Positions 26,548 to 34,777 are shown, numbered from the stretch's first letter. The stretch: 64,000 bases of DNA from Streptomyces sp. RKND-216 (GCF_004795255.1 NZ_SSBQ01000002.1:5366001-5430000); one strand, 5' to 3'. The notes: generated by a model from the sequence alone, not told the origin. A program made the numbers and translations.

Positions 26548-26739
26548 ATGCGGAACGACCACATCGAGACCGCCGAGTTCGCCGACGCCGAGCTGGACAA
26601 CATCTCCGGTGGTCTGCTCGACGGCGCCGTGGGCCAGGTCGGCACCACCGTCGAGAACGTGCTGGGCGCGGACCTCGGCGGCGTGGCCACCGACCTGGGC
26701 GGCTTGAACGTCGGCCCGGAGACCGGCCTCAACCTCTGA
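26548..26739 (+). CDS. Double-glycine-leader secreted peptide precursor 2
   Basis: 63 aa paralogue of precursor 1. The 22-residue leader (IETAEFADAELDNISGG) differs from that of precursor 1 at only six positions, including the first variable residues. The 41-residue core starts LLDGAVGQVG, includes LGADLGGVATDLGG, carries five acidic residues, and again has no Cys, basic or aromatic residue. Cores are not alignable beyond composition, which fits selection on the leader for a shared exporter. Both genes point into the exporter operon, so a two-component secreted product is plausible. Function unknown. Confidence 0.85.
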   Translation: MRNDHIETAEFADAELDNISGGLLDGAVGQVGTTVENVLGADLGGVATDLGGLNVGPETGLNL

Positions 26740-26751
26740 CGGTCCCCTGGC

Positions 26752-26773
26752 GCACGGGCCGTACGGTCCGTGC
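26752..26773 (+). terminator. Near-perfect palindrome after peptide gene 2
   Basis: GCACGGGCCGT / ACGGTCCGTGC, one mismatch in 11 bp, 12 nt after the stop. As RNA it folds into a compact hairpin; the first of three hairpins before the exporter genes. Confidence 0.45.
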
Positions 26774-26813
26774 ACCCGCACCCGCACCCGCACCCGCACC
26801 CGCACCCGCACTC
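26772..26813. repeat. Hexanucleotide tandem repeat (GCACCC)6 plus one variant copy
   Basis: Six exact GCACCC units (26772-26807) and a seventh, GCACTC. It lies between the stop of peptide gene 2 and its terminator, outside any gene. Confidence 0.9.
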
Positions 26814-26851
26814 GCGGCGAACGGTGAGTTCCGCTCACCGGAAGCGAGAAG

Positions 26852-26885
26852 CACAGGCCCCGGAACTCACGTTCCGGGGCCTGTG
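26852..26885 (+). terminator. Strong terminator between peptide gene 2 and the exporter genes
   Basis: CACAGGCCCCGGAAC (26852-26866), loop TCAC, GTTCCGGGGCCTGTG (26871-26885): perfect 15-bp stem. A smaller hairpin (CGGTGAG / CTCACCG, 26822-26840) precedes it. Exporter transcription must read through it or start in the 66 nt downstream. Confidence 0.75.
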
Positions 26886-26951
26886 TGTTAAGTTCGTCCA
26901 CCGATTCCGCCAGGTCACCGGTGAAGGCAAGCGCAGCGAAGGAAAAGTGAC

Positions 26952-27758
26952 GTGCAATTCCGGCAGAAGGCGCTTTCCAAGCTGCAGTCGCCCGAAGAAC
27001 TCGACGTGCCGGTGCGATTCGCCAGGCCGCAGGGCCGCATCGTCCTTCTCGTCACGGTCGTGGTGATGGTCGCGGCAGCGGTCTGGTCGGTCACCGGCAC
27101 CGTCTCCTCCAAGCTCCACGCACCCGGGGTCCTCACCCACGGCGGGGGCACCTACCTGCTGCAGAGCCCCGTTGCAGGCCAGGTCACCGAGGTGCTGGCC
27201 AAGGAGGGCGAACTCCTCGGCGCCGACGAGCCGTTGGTCCGGGTCCGTACGGAGGCCGGCGTCACCGCCATCCGCACCGTCGCCCCGGGACGCGTCACCA
27301 CCGTCGCCGCCGGGATCGGCTCCGTCGTCACCGCCGGAGCGGACGTCGCACTTCTCGAACGCGTCCGCGGCCCCGACGACCCCCTGGTCGCCACCCTCTA
27401 CATACCCGGCGCCGATTCGGAGGGCGTGTCCGAGGGCGACCCCGTCGACCTCACCGTCCAGTCGGTGTCCACCCAGCAGTACGGAGTGCTGCGCGGCACC
27501 GTGGAATCCGTCGGCCGCAGTCCCCGCGGAGCGGAGCAGATCGCCTCCTTCGTCGGCGACGCCCGCCTCGCCGAGCAGTTCACCCGCGACGGCCCGCCGG
27601 TCGCGGTGCGCGTCCGCCTGGAGAAGGCTCCCGGCACGGAGTCCGGTCTGCGCTGGTCCGTCGACGGCGGCCCTCCCTTCGGGCTCGAATCCTCCACGAC
27701 GGTCAGCGGCGCCATCCGCCTCGACTCCCAGCACCCTGCCGAATGGCTCCTCCCGTGA
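26952..27758 (+). CDS. HlyD-like secretion adaptor of an NHLM-type peptide exporter
   Basis: 268 aa. GTG start with AAGGA about 10 nt upstream. A short cytoplasmic tail (QKALSKLQSPEELDVPVRF) leads into one membrane helix (residues 30-47) and an extracellular region with a lipoyl-like beta-hairpin (LLQSPVAGQVTEVLAKEGELLGADEPLVRVRTEAG...VAPGRVTTVAAGIGSVVTAGADVALL), as in NHLM bacteriocin-system secretion proteins. The helical hairpin of Gram-negative HlyD is missing, as expected for a single-membrane cell. It should couple the two ABC proteins to the outer face of the membrane. The next start lies inside its last codons. Confidence 0.85.
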   Translation: MQFRQKALSKLQSPEELDVPVRFARPQGRIVLLVTVVVMVAAAVWSVTGTVSSKLHAPGVLTHGGGTYLLQSPVAGQVTEVLAKEGELLGADEPLVRVRTEAGVTAIRTVAPGRVTTVAAGIGSVVTAGADVALLERVRGPDDPLVATLYIPGADSEGVSEGDPVDLTVQSVSTQQYGVLRGTVESVGRSPRGAEQIASFVGDARLAEQFTRDGPPVAVRVRLEKAPGTESGLRWSVDGGPPFGLESSTTVSGAIRLDSQHPAEWLLP

Positions 27759-30067
27759 CCTCCTCCGAAGCCCCCGGCGGCATACGGCCGGACTCCGAGC
27801 CCGGCCGTCGCCGAAGCCGCTCCGCGGGCGCCAGCCGCCGCCCTGCCCCGGCCCCCGGCGGCCGGCGGCGACGCCCCACCCGCGCGCGACCCGGCCCGCC
27901 GCCGAAGGCCGGGCGGCAGCGGAGCGTCCGTACGCCGTCCGTCCTCCAGATGGAGGCCGTGGAGTGCGGGGCCGCATCGCTCGCCATGGTTCTCGCCCAC
28001 TACGGGCGGCACGTGCCCCTGGAGGAACTGCGCATCGCGTGCGGCGTCTCCCGGGACGGATCCCGCGCCAGCAACCTCCTCAAGGCGGCCCGTTCCTACG
28101 GCCTCACCGCCAAGGGCATGCAGATGGAACCGGCGGGACTCGCCGAGGTCCGTGCGCCGGCCATCCTGTTCTGGGAGTTCAACCACTACGTCGTGTTCGA
28201 CGGCGTGGGGCGCCGCTTCGGCAGGACCGGCGTCCACATCAACGACCCCGCCAAGGGCAGGCGGTTCGTCTCCATGGAGCAGTTCGACACCAGCTTCACC
28301 GGTGTCGTGCTCACCTTCGAGCCCTCCGACGGGTTCCGCCGCGGCGGCAGGAAACCTGGGGTGGCCCGCGCCCTGCCCGCGCGTCTGCGCGGCACCAGCG
28401 GCACCATGCTCGCCGCGCTCGTGGCCAGCTTCCTGCTGGTCGTGGTCGGTGCGACGATTCCCGCGCTCAGCCGTACCTACATCGACATGTTCCTACTCGG
28501 CGGCCAGACCTCGCTCCTGAGCGTGCTGTTCGGCGCGATGGGTGCCGCGGTGGTGCTCACCGCCGTGCTGACCGGGCTGCAACAGGCCAACCTGCTGCGC
28601 GGGCGCATCATCTCCTCCACCCTCAGCAGCGCCCGCTTCTTCCGCCACCTGCTGCGGCTGCCCGTCACCTTCTTCGCGCAGCGCAACCCCGCCGACCTCG
28701 TCCAGCGGCTGCGCTCCAACGACTCCGTCGCCGAGACACTGGCGCGCGACCTCGCCGCCGCCGGCGTGGACACCGTGGTCGTCGTGCTCTACGCGGTGCT
28801 GCTGTGGACCTACGACCCGCAGCTGACCGTGGTCGGCGTGTCGATCGCGCTGCTCAACGTCGTCGCCATGCGGATCGTCATCCGGCTGCGCGCCACCCGC
28901 ACCCAGAAGCTGCGGGCCGACTCCGCGAAGCTCACCAACACCTCCTACAGCGGCCTCCAGCTCATCGAGACGATGAAGGCCACCGGCGGGGAGAACGGCT
29001 ACTTCCGCCGCTGGGCGGGACAGCACGCCACCACTCTGGACGAGCAGCAGAAACTCGGCGTCCCCACCGCCGTGCTGGCCATCGTCGCCCCCAGCCTGGC
29101 CGCCCTCAACAGCGCCATGATCCTCCTCATCGGAGGCCTGCGTGCGGTCGAGGGCGCCATCACCGTCGGCCTGCTCGTCGCCTTCCAGGCCCTGGTCACC
29201 AGCTTCACCGCTCCCATCACCCGGCTCAACGGCATCGTCGGCCGCATCCAGGACTTCGCCGCCGACGTCGCCCGGCTCAAGGACGTCGAGACCTTCCCCG
29301 CCGACCGTCTCTACACCCGCCGCGAACCCGAGGCGAGCACCCGCCGGCTGAAGGGACACGTCAGCCTGGAGAACATCACCTTCGGCTACAGCCCGTTGGA
29401 CGAACCCCTGCTCAAGGGCTTCTCGCTGAACGTCGGCCCCGGTCGGCAGGTCGCCCTCGTCGGCGGTTCGGGCAGCGGCAAGTCCACCGTCTCGCGCCTG
29501 ATATCGGGCCTCTACAGCCCCTGGGACGGCATCATCCGCATCGACGGCCGCCGGCTGGAGGACATCTCCCGCAGCGAACTCGCCGCCTCGGTCTCCTTCG
29601 TGGACCAGGACGTCTTCCTCTTCGAGGGCACCGTCCGCGACAACATCGCCCTGTGGGACCCCTCCCTCCCCGACGACGCCGTGCACGCCGCCCTCGAGGA
29701 CGCCGCGATCCTGGACGTCGTCTCCCGGCGCCCCGGCGGCATCCGCAGCCGGGTCGAGCAGGACGGCCGCAACTTCTCCGGTGGCCAGCGGCAGCGCCTC
29801 GAGATCGCCCGCGCACTGGTCCGCCGTCCCAGCATCCTCGTCCTCGACGAGGTCACCAGCGCCCTGGACGCCGAGACCGAGGCCGTCATCATCGACAACC
29901 TGCGGCGCCGCGGCTGCGCCTGCATCGTCATCGCCCACCGGCTCAGCACGGTCCGCGACAGCGACGAGATCGTCGTCCTCGACCGCGGCTCCGTCGTCGA
30001 ACGCGGCCGCCACCACGAGCTGGTCGCCGCCGGAGGCACCTACGCCGAGCTGGTCAAGGAGCACTGA
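27743..30067 (+). CDS. C39 peptidase-ABC exporter, NHLM-type (leader-cleaving)
   Basis: 774 aa. After a 60-residue Arg/Pro-rich extension comes a C39 peptidase with complete active site: Gln69 and Cys75 (LQMEAVECGAASLAMVL), His148 (WEFNHYVVFDG), Asp168 (HINDPAKG). It should cut double-glycine leaders on the cytoplasmic side. A six-helix ABC membrane domain and a nucleotide-binding domain follow (GGSGSGKST, FSGGQRQR, ILVLDEVTSALD, IAHRLST). ATG 27743 overlaps the adaptor gene by 16 nt; GTG 27755 would overlap by 4 and is equally possible. The two peptide precursors upstream carry the matching leaders. Confidence 0.92.
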   Translation: MAPPVTSSEAPGGIRPDSEPGRRRSRSAGASRRPAPAPGGRRRRPTRARPGPPPKAGRQRSVRTPSVLQMEAVECGAASLAMVLAHYGRHVPLEELRIACGVSRDGSRASNLLKAARSYGLTAKGMQMEPAGLAEVRAPAILFWEFNHYVVFDGVGRRFGRTGVHINDPAKGRRFVSMEQFDTSFTGVVLTFEPSDGFRRGGRKPGVARALPARLRGTSGTMLAALVASFLLVVVGATIPALSRTYIDMFLLGGQTSLLSVLFGAMGAAVVLTAVLTGLQQANLLRGRIISSTLSSARFFRHLLRLPVTFFAQRNPADLVQRLRSNDSVAETLARDLAAAGVDTVVVVLYAVLLWTYDPQLTVVGVSIALLNVVAMRIVIRLRATRTQKLRADSAKLTNTSYSGLQLIETMKATGGENGYFRRWAGQHATTLDEQQKLGVPTAVLAIVAPSLAALNSAMILLIGGLRAVEGAITVGLLVAFQALVTSFTAPITRLNGIVGRIQDFAADVARLKDVETFPADRLYTRREPEASTRRLKGHVSLENITFGYSPLDEPLLKGFSLNVGPGRQVALVGGSGSGKSTVSRLISGLYSPWDGIIRIDGRRLEDISRSELAASVSFVDQDVFLFEGTVRDNIALWDPSLPDDAVHAALEDAAILDVVSRRPGGIRSRVEQDGRNFSGGQRQRLEIARALVRRPSILVLDEVTSALDAETEAVIIDNLRRRGCACIVIAHRLSTVRDSDEIVVLDRGSVVERGRHHELVAAGGTYAELVKEH

Positions 30068-30068
30068 G

Positions 30069-33029
30069 GTGACCCACGCACAGCAGCCTGCGGCCACCGG
30101 CGGGCCCGGCACCCCCGGGCCCGGTGACGACGTGGTCGTCGGCCACCTCGGATCCCTCGGGCAGCCGGTCGACGCCAGTGGCGTCCGCAGCCTCTCCCTC
30201 GAGGGGCCGCACGTCCTGTGGCTCGTCGTCCAGGGGGCCATGGACGTGTTCGCCGTCGACGTCGGCGAGCACGGCCACTGGCACTTCCTCGGCCGGCTGG
30301 AGCCCGGCACCCTCCTCCTCGGCCCCGTCGAAGGCCCCCGGCACACCCTCGTCGGCCGTCCCCTCGCCGACTGCGCGCTCCGCCGCATCCCGCTGCGCGA
30401 ACTCCCGTACCCCTCCGACGGCCAGTGGAACGACACCGCCCAGTGGAACGACACCGGCCAGTGGCCCGCCGCTGCGGGGTACGGCGACGACGGCACCGGG
30501 CAGTGGACGCAGTGGAACACCGGCCAGTGGAACCAGTACGGCGGGACCGGGCCGCTGGAGGACGCCTTCGCCCGCGGCGTCGGGCGTGGCCTGCGCATCC
30601 TCTTCGAGGCGCCGCTCGACGGGCAGCCCGTGCAACAGCCCGCCGGGAGCGTCCCCGGGCCGCAGGACGCCGTGGACGACGAGATCCTGTGGATGCCCGT
30701 CGCCGCCGGCTGCGTCCAGCACGCCGCGGCCTACGACGACGGCTCCCACGACCTGTTGATCGACCCCGCGACTTGGCAGCACATGGTCAACCAGCAGGCC
30801 CGGCTGCTGCGCGCCCTGGACCGCTGGATCGAACGCCTCGAACGCGCCCACGAGGACCGCACCGCCGCCGGCATCGAGGCCGGCGAGGCCGTACGGGAAC
30901 AGGCCGACCAGGCCCTGCTGGACTCGATGGGACGCCCACGGGGGGAACCCTCCCGCACCGGCCGGGCGGGCGACGACGCCACACTGGCCGCCTGCCGCCT
31001 GGTGGCACGCGCCACCGGCATCTCCCTCCCGACCACCGTCCCGGACGGGCCGGGCAACGACCGGCTCAGCCCGGTGGAACGCATCGCCACCGCCGCCCGT
31101 GTCCGCACCCGAGTGGTGCGGCTGGACGGCGACTGGTGGCGGGAGAACGCCGGGCCGCTCGTCGGCCGCCGCGGCAACGACACCCCCGTCGCCCTGCTCT
31201 GGCGGCGCCGCCGGTACGAGGCGGTCGACCCGGGGACCGGCGAACGGACACCTGTCACCAAGCGCAACCAGGCCCGCTTCGAGCGGCGCGGCGTGATGTT
31301 CTACCGCCCGCTCCCGGACCGGCCGATGTCCAAGAAGCGGCTGCTGCTCTTCGCCGTTCGCGGCACCCGGCTGGATGTGCGCAACCTGATCCTCAGCTCG
31401 CTCGCCGCGGTCGGCCTGGGCGCCCTGGTGCCCATCGCCACCGGGCAGGTCCTCGGCGTCTTCGTGCCCAACGCGGAGACCAGCCTCATCGTGCAGACCT
31501 CGGCCGCCCTGGTGGCAGTCGTCACCGTGTCGGCCGCCTTCCTGCTGCTCCAGAACACCTCCATCCTCCGCCTCGAAGGGCGCCTGGAGGCCACGCTCCA
31601 ACCCGCCGTGTGGGACCGTCTGCTACGCCTGCCCACCCGCTTCTTCCAGCACCGCTCCACCGGCGAACTGGCCAGCGCGGCCATGGGCGTCAGCGCCATC
31701 CGCAAGGTCATCTCCGGCATCAGCTCCGTAGCCGTGCAGTCGGTCACCATGGCCGCCGTCAACCTGGCGCTCCTGCTCTGGTTCAGCGTCCCCCTCGCCC
31801 TGGTCGCCCTCGGCATGCTGGTCGTGGTCGCCTCGATCTTTCTCGTCGCCGGCCTGCTGCAGGTGCGCTGGCAGCGGCGGCTGGTCGCCCTGAACAACAA
31901 GCTCAACAACCAGGCGTTCCAGACCCTGCGCGGACTGCCGAAACTCCGCGTCGCCGCGGCCGAGAGCTTCGCGTACGGCGCCTGGGCGGGCGAGTTCGCC
32001 CGCAGCCGCGAACTACAGCGCCGCGTCGGCCGCATCCGCAACCTGAGTGCCGTGCTCGGCGCGGTGCACCTGCCATTGAGCATGCTCATCCTGTTCATGC
32101 TGCTCGCCGGTCCGGCCCGCGGCAGCCTCAGCCCCAGCGCCTTCCTCACCTTCACCGCAGCCGTGACCATGCTGCTGACCTCCGCCACCCAGCTGACCGG
32201 CGCGCTGATCACCGCCGTCGCCGCCCTGCCCATGTATGAGCAGCTGCGCCCCATTCTCGACGAACGGCCCGAGGTGGCCAGCGGCAGCACCCAGCCGGGC
32301 GTCCTCACCGGCGCCATCGAGGCGAGCGGCCTGTCCTTCCGGTACGGCGAGGGCGAGCCGCTGGTGCTCGACGACGTCTCCTTCCGCGTCGAGCCGGGCG
32401 AGTTCGTCGCCATCGTCGGAGCCAGCGGCTGCGGCAAGTCCACCCTGCTGCGGCTGCTCATCGGCTTCGACAAGCCCACCTCCGGCGAGGTGCGCTACGA
32501 CGGCCAGGACCTCGCCGCGCTGGACCAGGCGGCCGTCCGGCGGCAGTGCGGAGTGGTGCTGCAGAACTCCCAGCCGTTCACGGGCTCGATCCTGGAGTGC
32601 ATCTGCGGCACCGAGACCTACACGCTGGAGGAGGCATGGCAGGCGGCCCGGATGGCCGGGCTCGCCGAGGACATCAAGGCCATGCCGATGGGCATGCACA
32701 CGATGCTCTCCGACGGCGGCGGCAGCGTCTCCGGCGGCCAGCGGCAGCGCCTGATGATCGCTCAGGCGCTGATCCGCCGCGCCCGCATCCTGTTCTTCGA
32801 CGAGGCCACCAGCGCCCTCGACAACGAGACGCAGCGCATCGTCACCGACAGCACGCGGGAGCTGCACGCCACCCGCGTGGTCATCGCACACCGGCTGTCG
32901 ACCGTGATGGACGCCGACCGGATCGTGGTCATGTCGCAAGGACGGGTGGTCCAGCAGGGCCGTCCCGACGAACTGCTCGCGGACGCGGGTGGCCTGTTCC
33001 GTGAACTGGTCCGCCGTCAGCTCCAGTGA
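30069..33029 (+). CDS. Second NHLM-type ABC transporter ATP-binding/permease protein with N-terminal sensor-like domain
   Basis: 986 aa. GTG 1 nt after the previous stop. Residues about 20-110 resemble the cyclic-nucleotide-binding-like domain of the NHLM exporter ATPase subunit (GVRSLSLEGPHVLWLVVQGAMDVFAV...LGRLEPGTLLLGP). Residues 118-158 are an insert with six Trp in QWN-type repeats. A helical middle, a linker containing PVALLWRRRRYEAVDP, an ABC membrane domain (about 430-690) and a nucleotide-binding domain (GASGCGKST near 784, VSGGQRQR, ILFFDEATSALD) follow. No C39 peptidase. It probably pairs with the preceding protein as a heterodimer. Confidence 0.88.
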   Translation: MTHAQQPAATGGPGTPGPGDDVVVGHLGSLGQPVDASGVRSLSLEGPHVLWLVVQGAMDVFAVDVGEHGHWHFLGRLEPGTLLLGPVEGPRHTLVGRPLADCALRRIPLRELPYPSDGQWNDTAQWNDTGQWPAAAGYGDDGTGQWTQWNTGQWNQYGGTGPLEDAFARGVGRGLRILFEAPLDGQPVQQPAGSVPGPQDAVDDEILWMPVAAGCVQHAAAYDDGSHDLLIDPATWQHMVNQQARLLRALDRWIERLERAHEDRTAAGIEAGEAVREQADQALLDSMGRPRGEPSRTGRAGDDATLAACRLVARATGISLPTTVPDGPGNDRLSPVERIATAARVRTRVVRLDGDWWRENAGPLVGRRGNDTPVALLWRRRRYEAVDPGTGERTPVTKRNQARFERRGVMFYRPLPDRPMSKKRLLLFAVRGTRLDVRNLILSSLAAVGLGALVPIATGQVLGVFVPNAETSLIVQTSAALVAVVTVSAAFLLLQNTSILRLEGRLEATLQPAVWDRLLRLPTRFFQHRSTGELASAAMGVSAIRKVISGISSVAVQSVTMAAVNLALLLWFSVPLALVALGMLVVVASIFLVAGLLQVRWQRRLVALNNKLNNQAFQTLRGLPKLRVAAAESFAYGAWAGEFARSRELQRRVGRIRNLSAVLGAVHLPLSMLILFMLLAGPARGSLSPSAFLTFTAAVTMLLTSATQLTGALITAVAALPMYEQLRPILDERPEVASGSTQPGVLTGAIEASGLSFRYGEGEPLVLDDVSFRVEPGEFVAIVGASGCGKSTLLRLLIGFDKPTSGEVRYDGQDLAALDQAAVRRQCGVVLQNSQPFTGSILECICGTETYTLEEAWQAARMAGLAEDIKAMPMGMHTMLSDGGGSVSGGQRQRLMIAQALIRRARILFFDEATSALDNETQRIVTDSTRELHATRVVIAHRLSTVMDADRIVVMSQGRVVQQGRPDELLADAGGLFRELVRRQLQ

Positions 33030-33080
33030 GCCCGCGACCCGTCCGCCGGCACCCGGCCCGGCACGCCGTCGGCACGTCGC

Positions 33081-33101
33081 CCGCGCCGGGCCGGGGCGCG
33101 G
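33081..33101. terminator. Hairpin at the end of the exporter operon
   Basis: CCGCGCC (33081-33087), 7-nt loop, GGCGCGG (33095-33101), between the convergent exporter and MFS genes. Confidence 0.4.
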
Positions 33102-34646
33102 TCACGGGCCTCTCGTGTCCCGGGCGCCCTGGAGCCGTTCCAGGTCGGAGGCGCGCACCTGGATCACGAACAGCGCGATCACCGCGGCCAGCCCGGCCAT
33201 CACCGCCGCCACGACGAACGCCGCGCTGACGCCGGAGGTCAGCACCCGGTCGCCCCACACCCCGGGCAGTTCCCCGGTGCGCCGCAACTGCGCCTTCTCC
33301 TGCGGCGTGGCCTGTGCGAGGAACCGCGGCAGCACCGACTCCGTCTCGTTGCGGCCCGCCGTGCCGAAGGCCGTCACCAGGATGGACAGCCCGAGCGACC
33401 CACCGACCTGCTGGCTCGCGTTGAGCAGTCCGGTCGCCGCTCCCGACTCGTGTTCCGCGACCCCGGAAACCGCCATCAGCGTCAGCGACACGAACTCCAT
33501 GCCCATCCCGAAGCCGAACAGCAGCATCGGCCCCAGCACACTGCCCGCGTAGGTGCTGTCGATGTCGGTCAGCGTCAGCCACGACAGCCCGGCCGCGGCG
33601 AACAGTCCGCCGACCACCATGAACGGCTTCGGCCCCGTTCTGGGCAGCAGCTGCGACGCCAGGGCCGCGCCGACCGCGATGACCGCGCTCACCGGCAGGA
33701 ACGCCAGCCCGGCGGCCAGCGGCCCGAAGCCCAGCACGTTCTGTACGTACAGCGTCAGGAAGAAGAACATCCCGAAGATCGCCGCGGCCAGACAGAGCAT
33801 CATGGCGTACGTCCCGGCGCGGTTGCGGTCCCGGAACATCCGCAGCGGTGTGATCGGCTGCCGGGAGCGCCGTTCCACCAGCAGGAAAATTGACAGCAGC
33901 ACCACGGCCGCCGCGAACGCGGCAAGGGTGACCGGGTCGCGCCAGCCGTCCTCGGACGCCCGGATGAAGCCGTACACCAGTGACACCATGCCGAGCGTGG
34001 AGGTCAGCGCGCCGGTGACGTCGAAACGGCCCGGCCGGCGCTCGGACTCACGGATGACGCGAGGCGTGGCGAAGGCGATGAGCAGACCGATCGGCACGTT
34101 CACGAAGAAGATCCAGCGCCAGTCGAGCAATTCGACCAGCACTCCGCCCGCGAGCAGCCCGATCGCGCCGCCCCCCGCCGACACCGCCGCGAACACGCCG
34201 AACGCCCGGTTGCGTTCCGGGCCCTCGGTGAAGGTCGTCGCGATCAGCGCCAGCGCCGTCGGGGACGCGATCGCCCCGCCCATGCCCTGCACCGAACGGG
34301 CCGCGAGCAGCTCCCACGGGCTCTGCGCCAGCCCGCACAGCAGCGACGCGACGACGAACAGCACCACGCCCGTGACGAACATCCGCCGGCGTCCGAGGAC
34401 GTCCCCGGACCTGCCGCCGAGCAGCAGCAGTCCGCCGAAGGTGAGCGTGTAGGCGTTGATCACCCACGACAGCCCTTCGGTGGAGAAGCCCAGCGATGTC
34501 TGGATGTGGGGCAGCGCGATGTTCACGATGGTGATGTCGAGCACCACCATCAGCTGACACGAGGCGATGACCAGCAGTGCTGTGCCGCTGCCGCCCTTCC
34601 GTCGGGTGGAGGGGGAGAGGGCGGGGGCGGGCTGAGGGTTCGTCAT
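33102..34646 (-). CDS. DHA2-family (EmrB/QacA) MFS drug:H+ antiporter
   Basis: 514 aa, 14 predicted membrane helices. Motif D1-like LDITIVNIALPHIQ in helix 1, motif A in loop 2-3 (GGRSGDVLGRRRMFVTG), and motif C-like GPLVGG equivalent GGGAIGLLAGGVLVELLDWRWIFFVNVPIGLL are those of 14-helix exporters. It probably exports a hydrophobic compound using the proton gradient. It converges on the peptide exporter; whether it has anything to do with it is unknown. No adjacent regulator. The ATG is preceded by a run of GGxACG with only a weak ribosome site. Confidence 0.88.
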   Translation of the reverse strand: MTNPQPAPALSPSTRRKGGSGTALLVIASCQLMVVLDITIVNIALPHIQTSLGFSTEGLSWVINAYTLTFGGLLLLGGRSGDVLGRRRMFVTGVVLFVVASLLCGLAQSPWELLAARSVQGMGGAIASPTALALIATTFTEGPERNRAFGVFAAVSAGGGAIGLLAGGVLVELLDWRWIFFVNVPIGLLIAFATPRVIRESERRPGRFDVTGALTSTLGMVSLVYGFIRASEDGWRDPVTLAAFAAAVVLLSIFLLVERRSRQPITPLRMFRDRNRAGTYAMMLCLAAAIFGMFFFLTLYVQNVLGFGPLAAGLAFLPVSAVIAVGAALASQLLPRTGPKPFMVVGGLFAAAGLSWLTLTDIDSTYAGSVLGPMLLFGFGMGMEFVSLTLMAVSGVAEHESGAATGLLNASQQVGGSLGLSILVTAFGTAGRNETESVLPRFLAQATPQEKAQLRRTGELPGVWGDRVLTSGVSAAFVVAAVMAGLAAVIALFVIQVRASDLERLQGARDTRGP

Positions 34647-34777
34647 GGTGCGTCCCGTGGCCGTTGCCGCTGGTTGCCACTAGGACGACGGTAAGCCCAC
34701 CCCGAGGGCGCCACCACCCGGGTGAACCGCGGGCGGGGCCGCCCGCGGTCCACGGGCCGGTGGGAGCCCGGCCGGCG

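Noticed and set aside
25917..26739. Lanthipeptide precursors
   Set aside because: The leaders resemble class II lanthipeptide leaders, but neither core has a cysteine and no LanM/LanB/LanC gene is present.
26770..27066. An open frame encoding a His-Pro repeat peptide
   Set aside because: It is only the translation of the GCACCC microsatellite followed by terminator and adaptor-gene sequence; no ribosome site and wrong frame for the adaptor.
33102..34646. Immunity exporter for the peptide system
   Set aside because: It is convergent, has ordinary drug-exporter features and no shared regulatory element, so the link rests on proximity alone.
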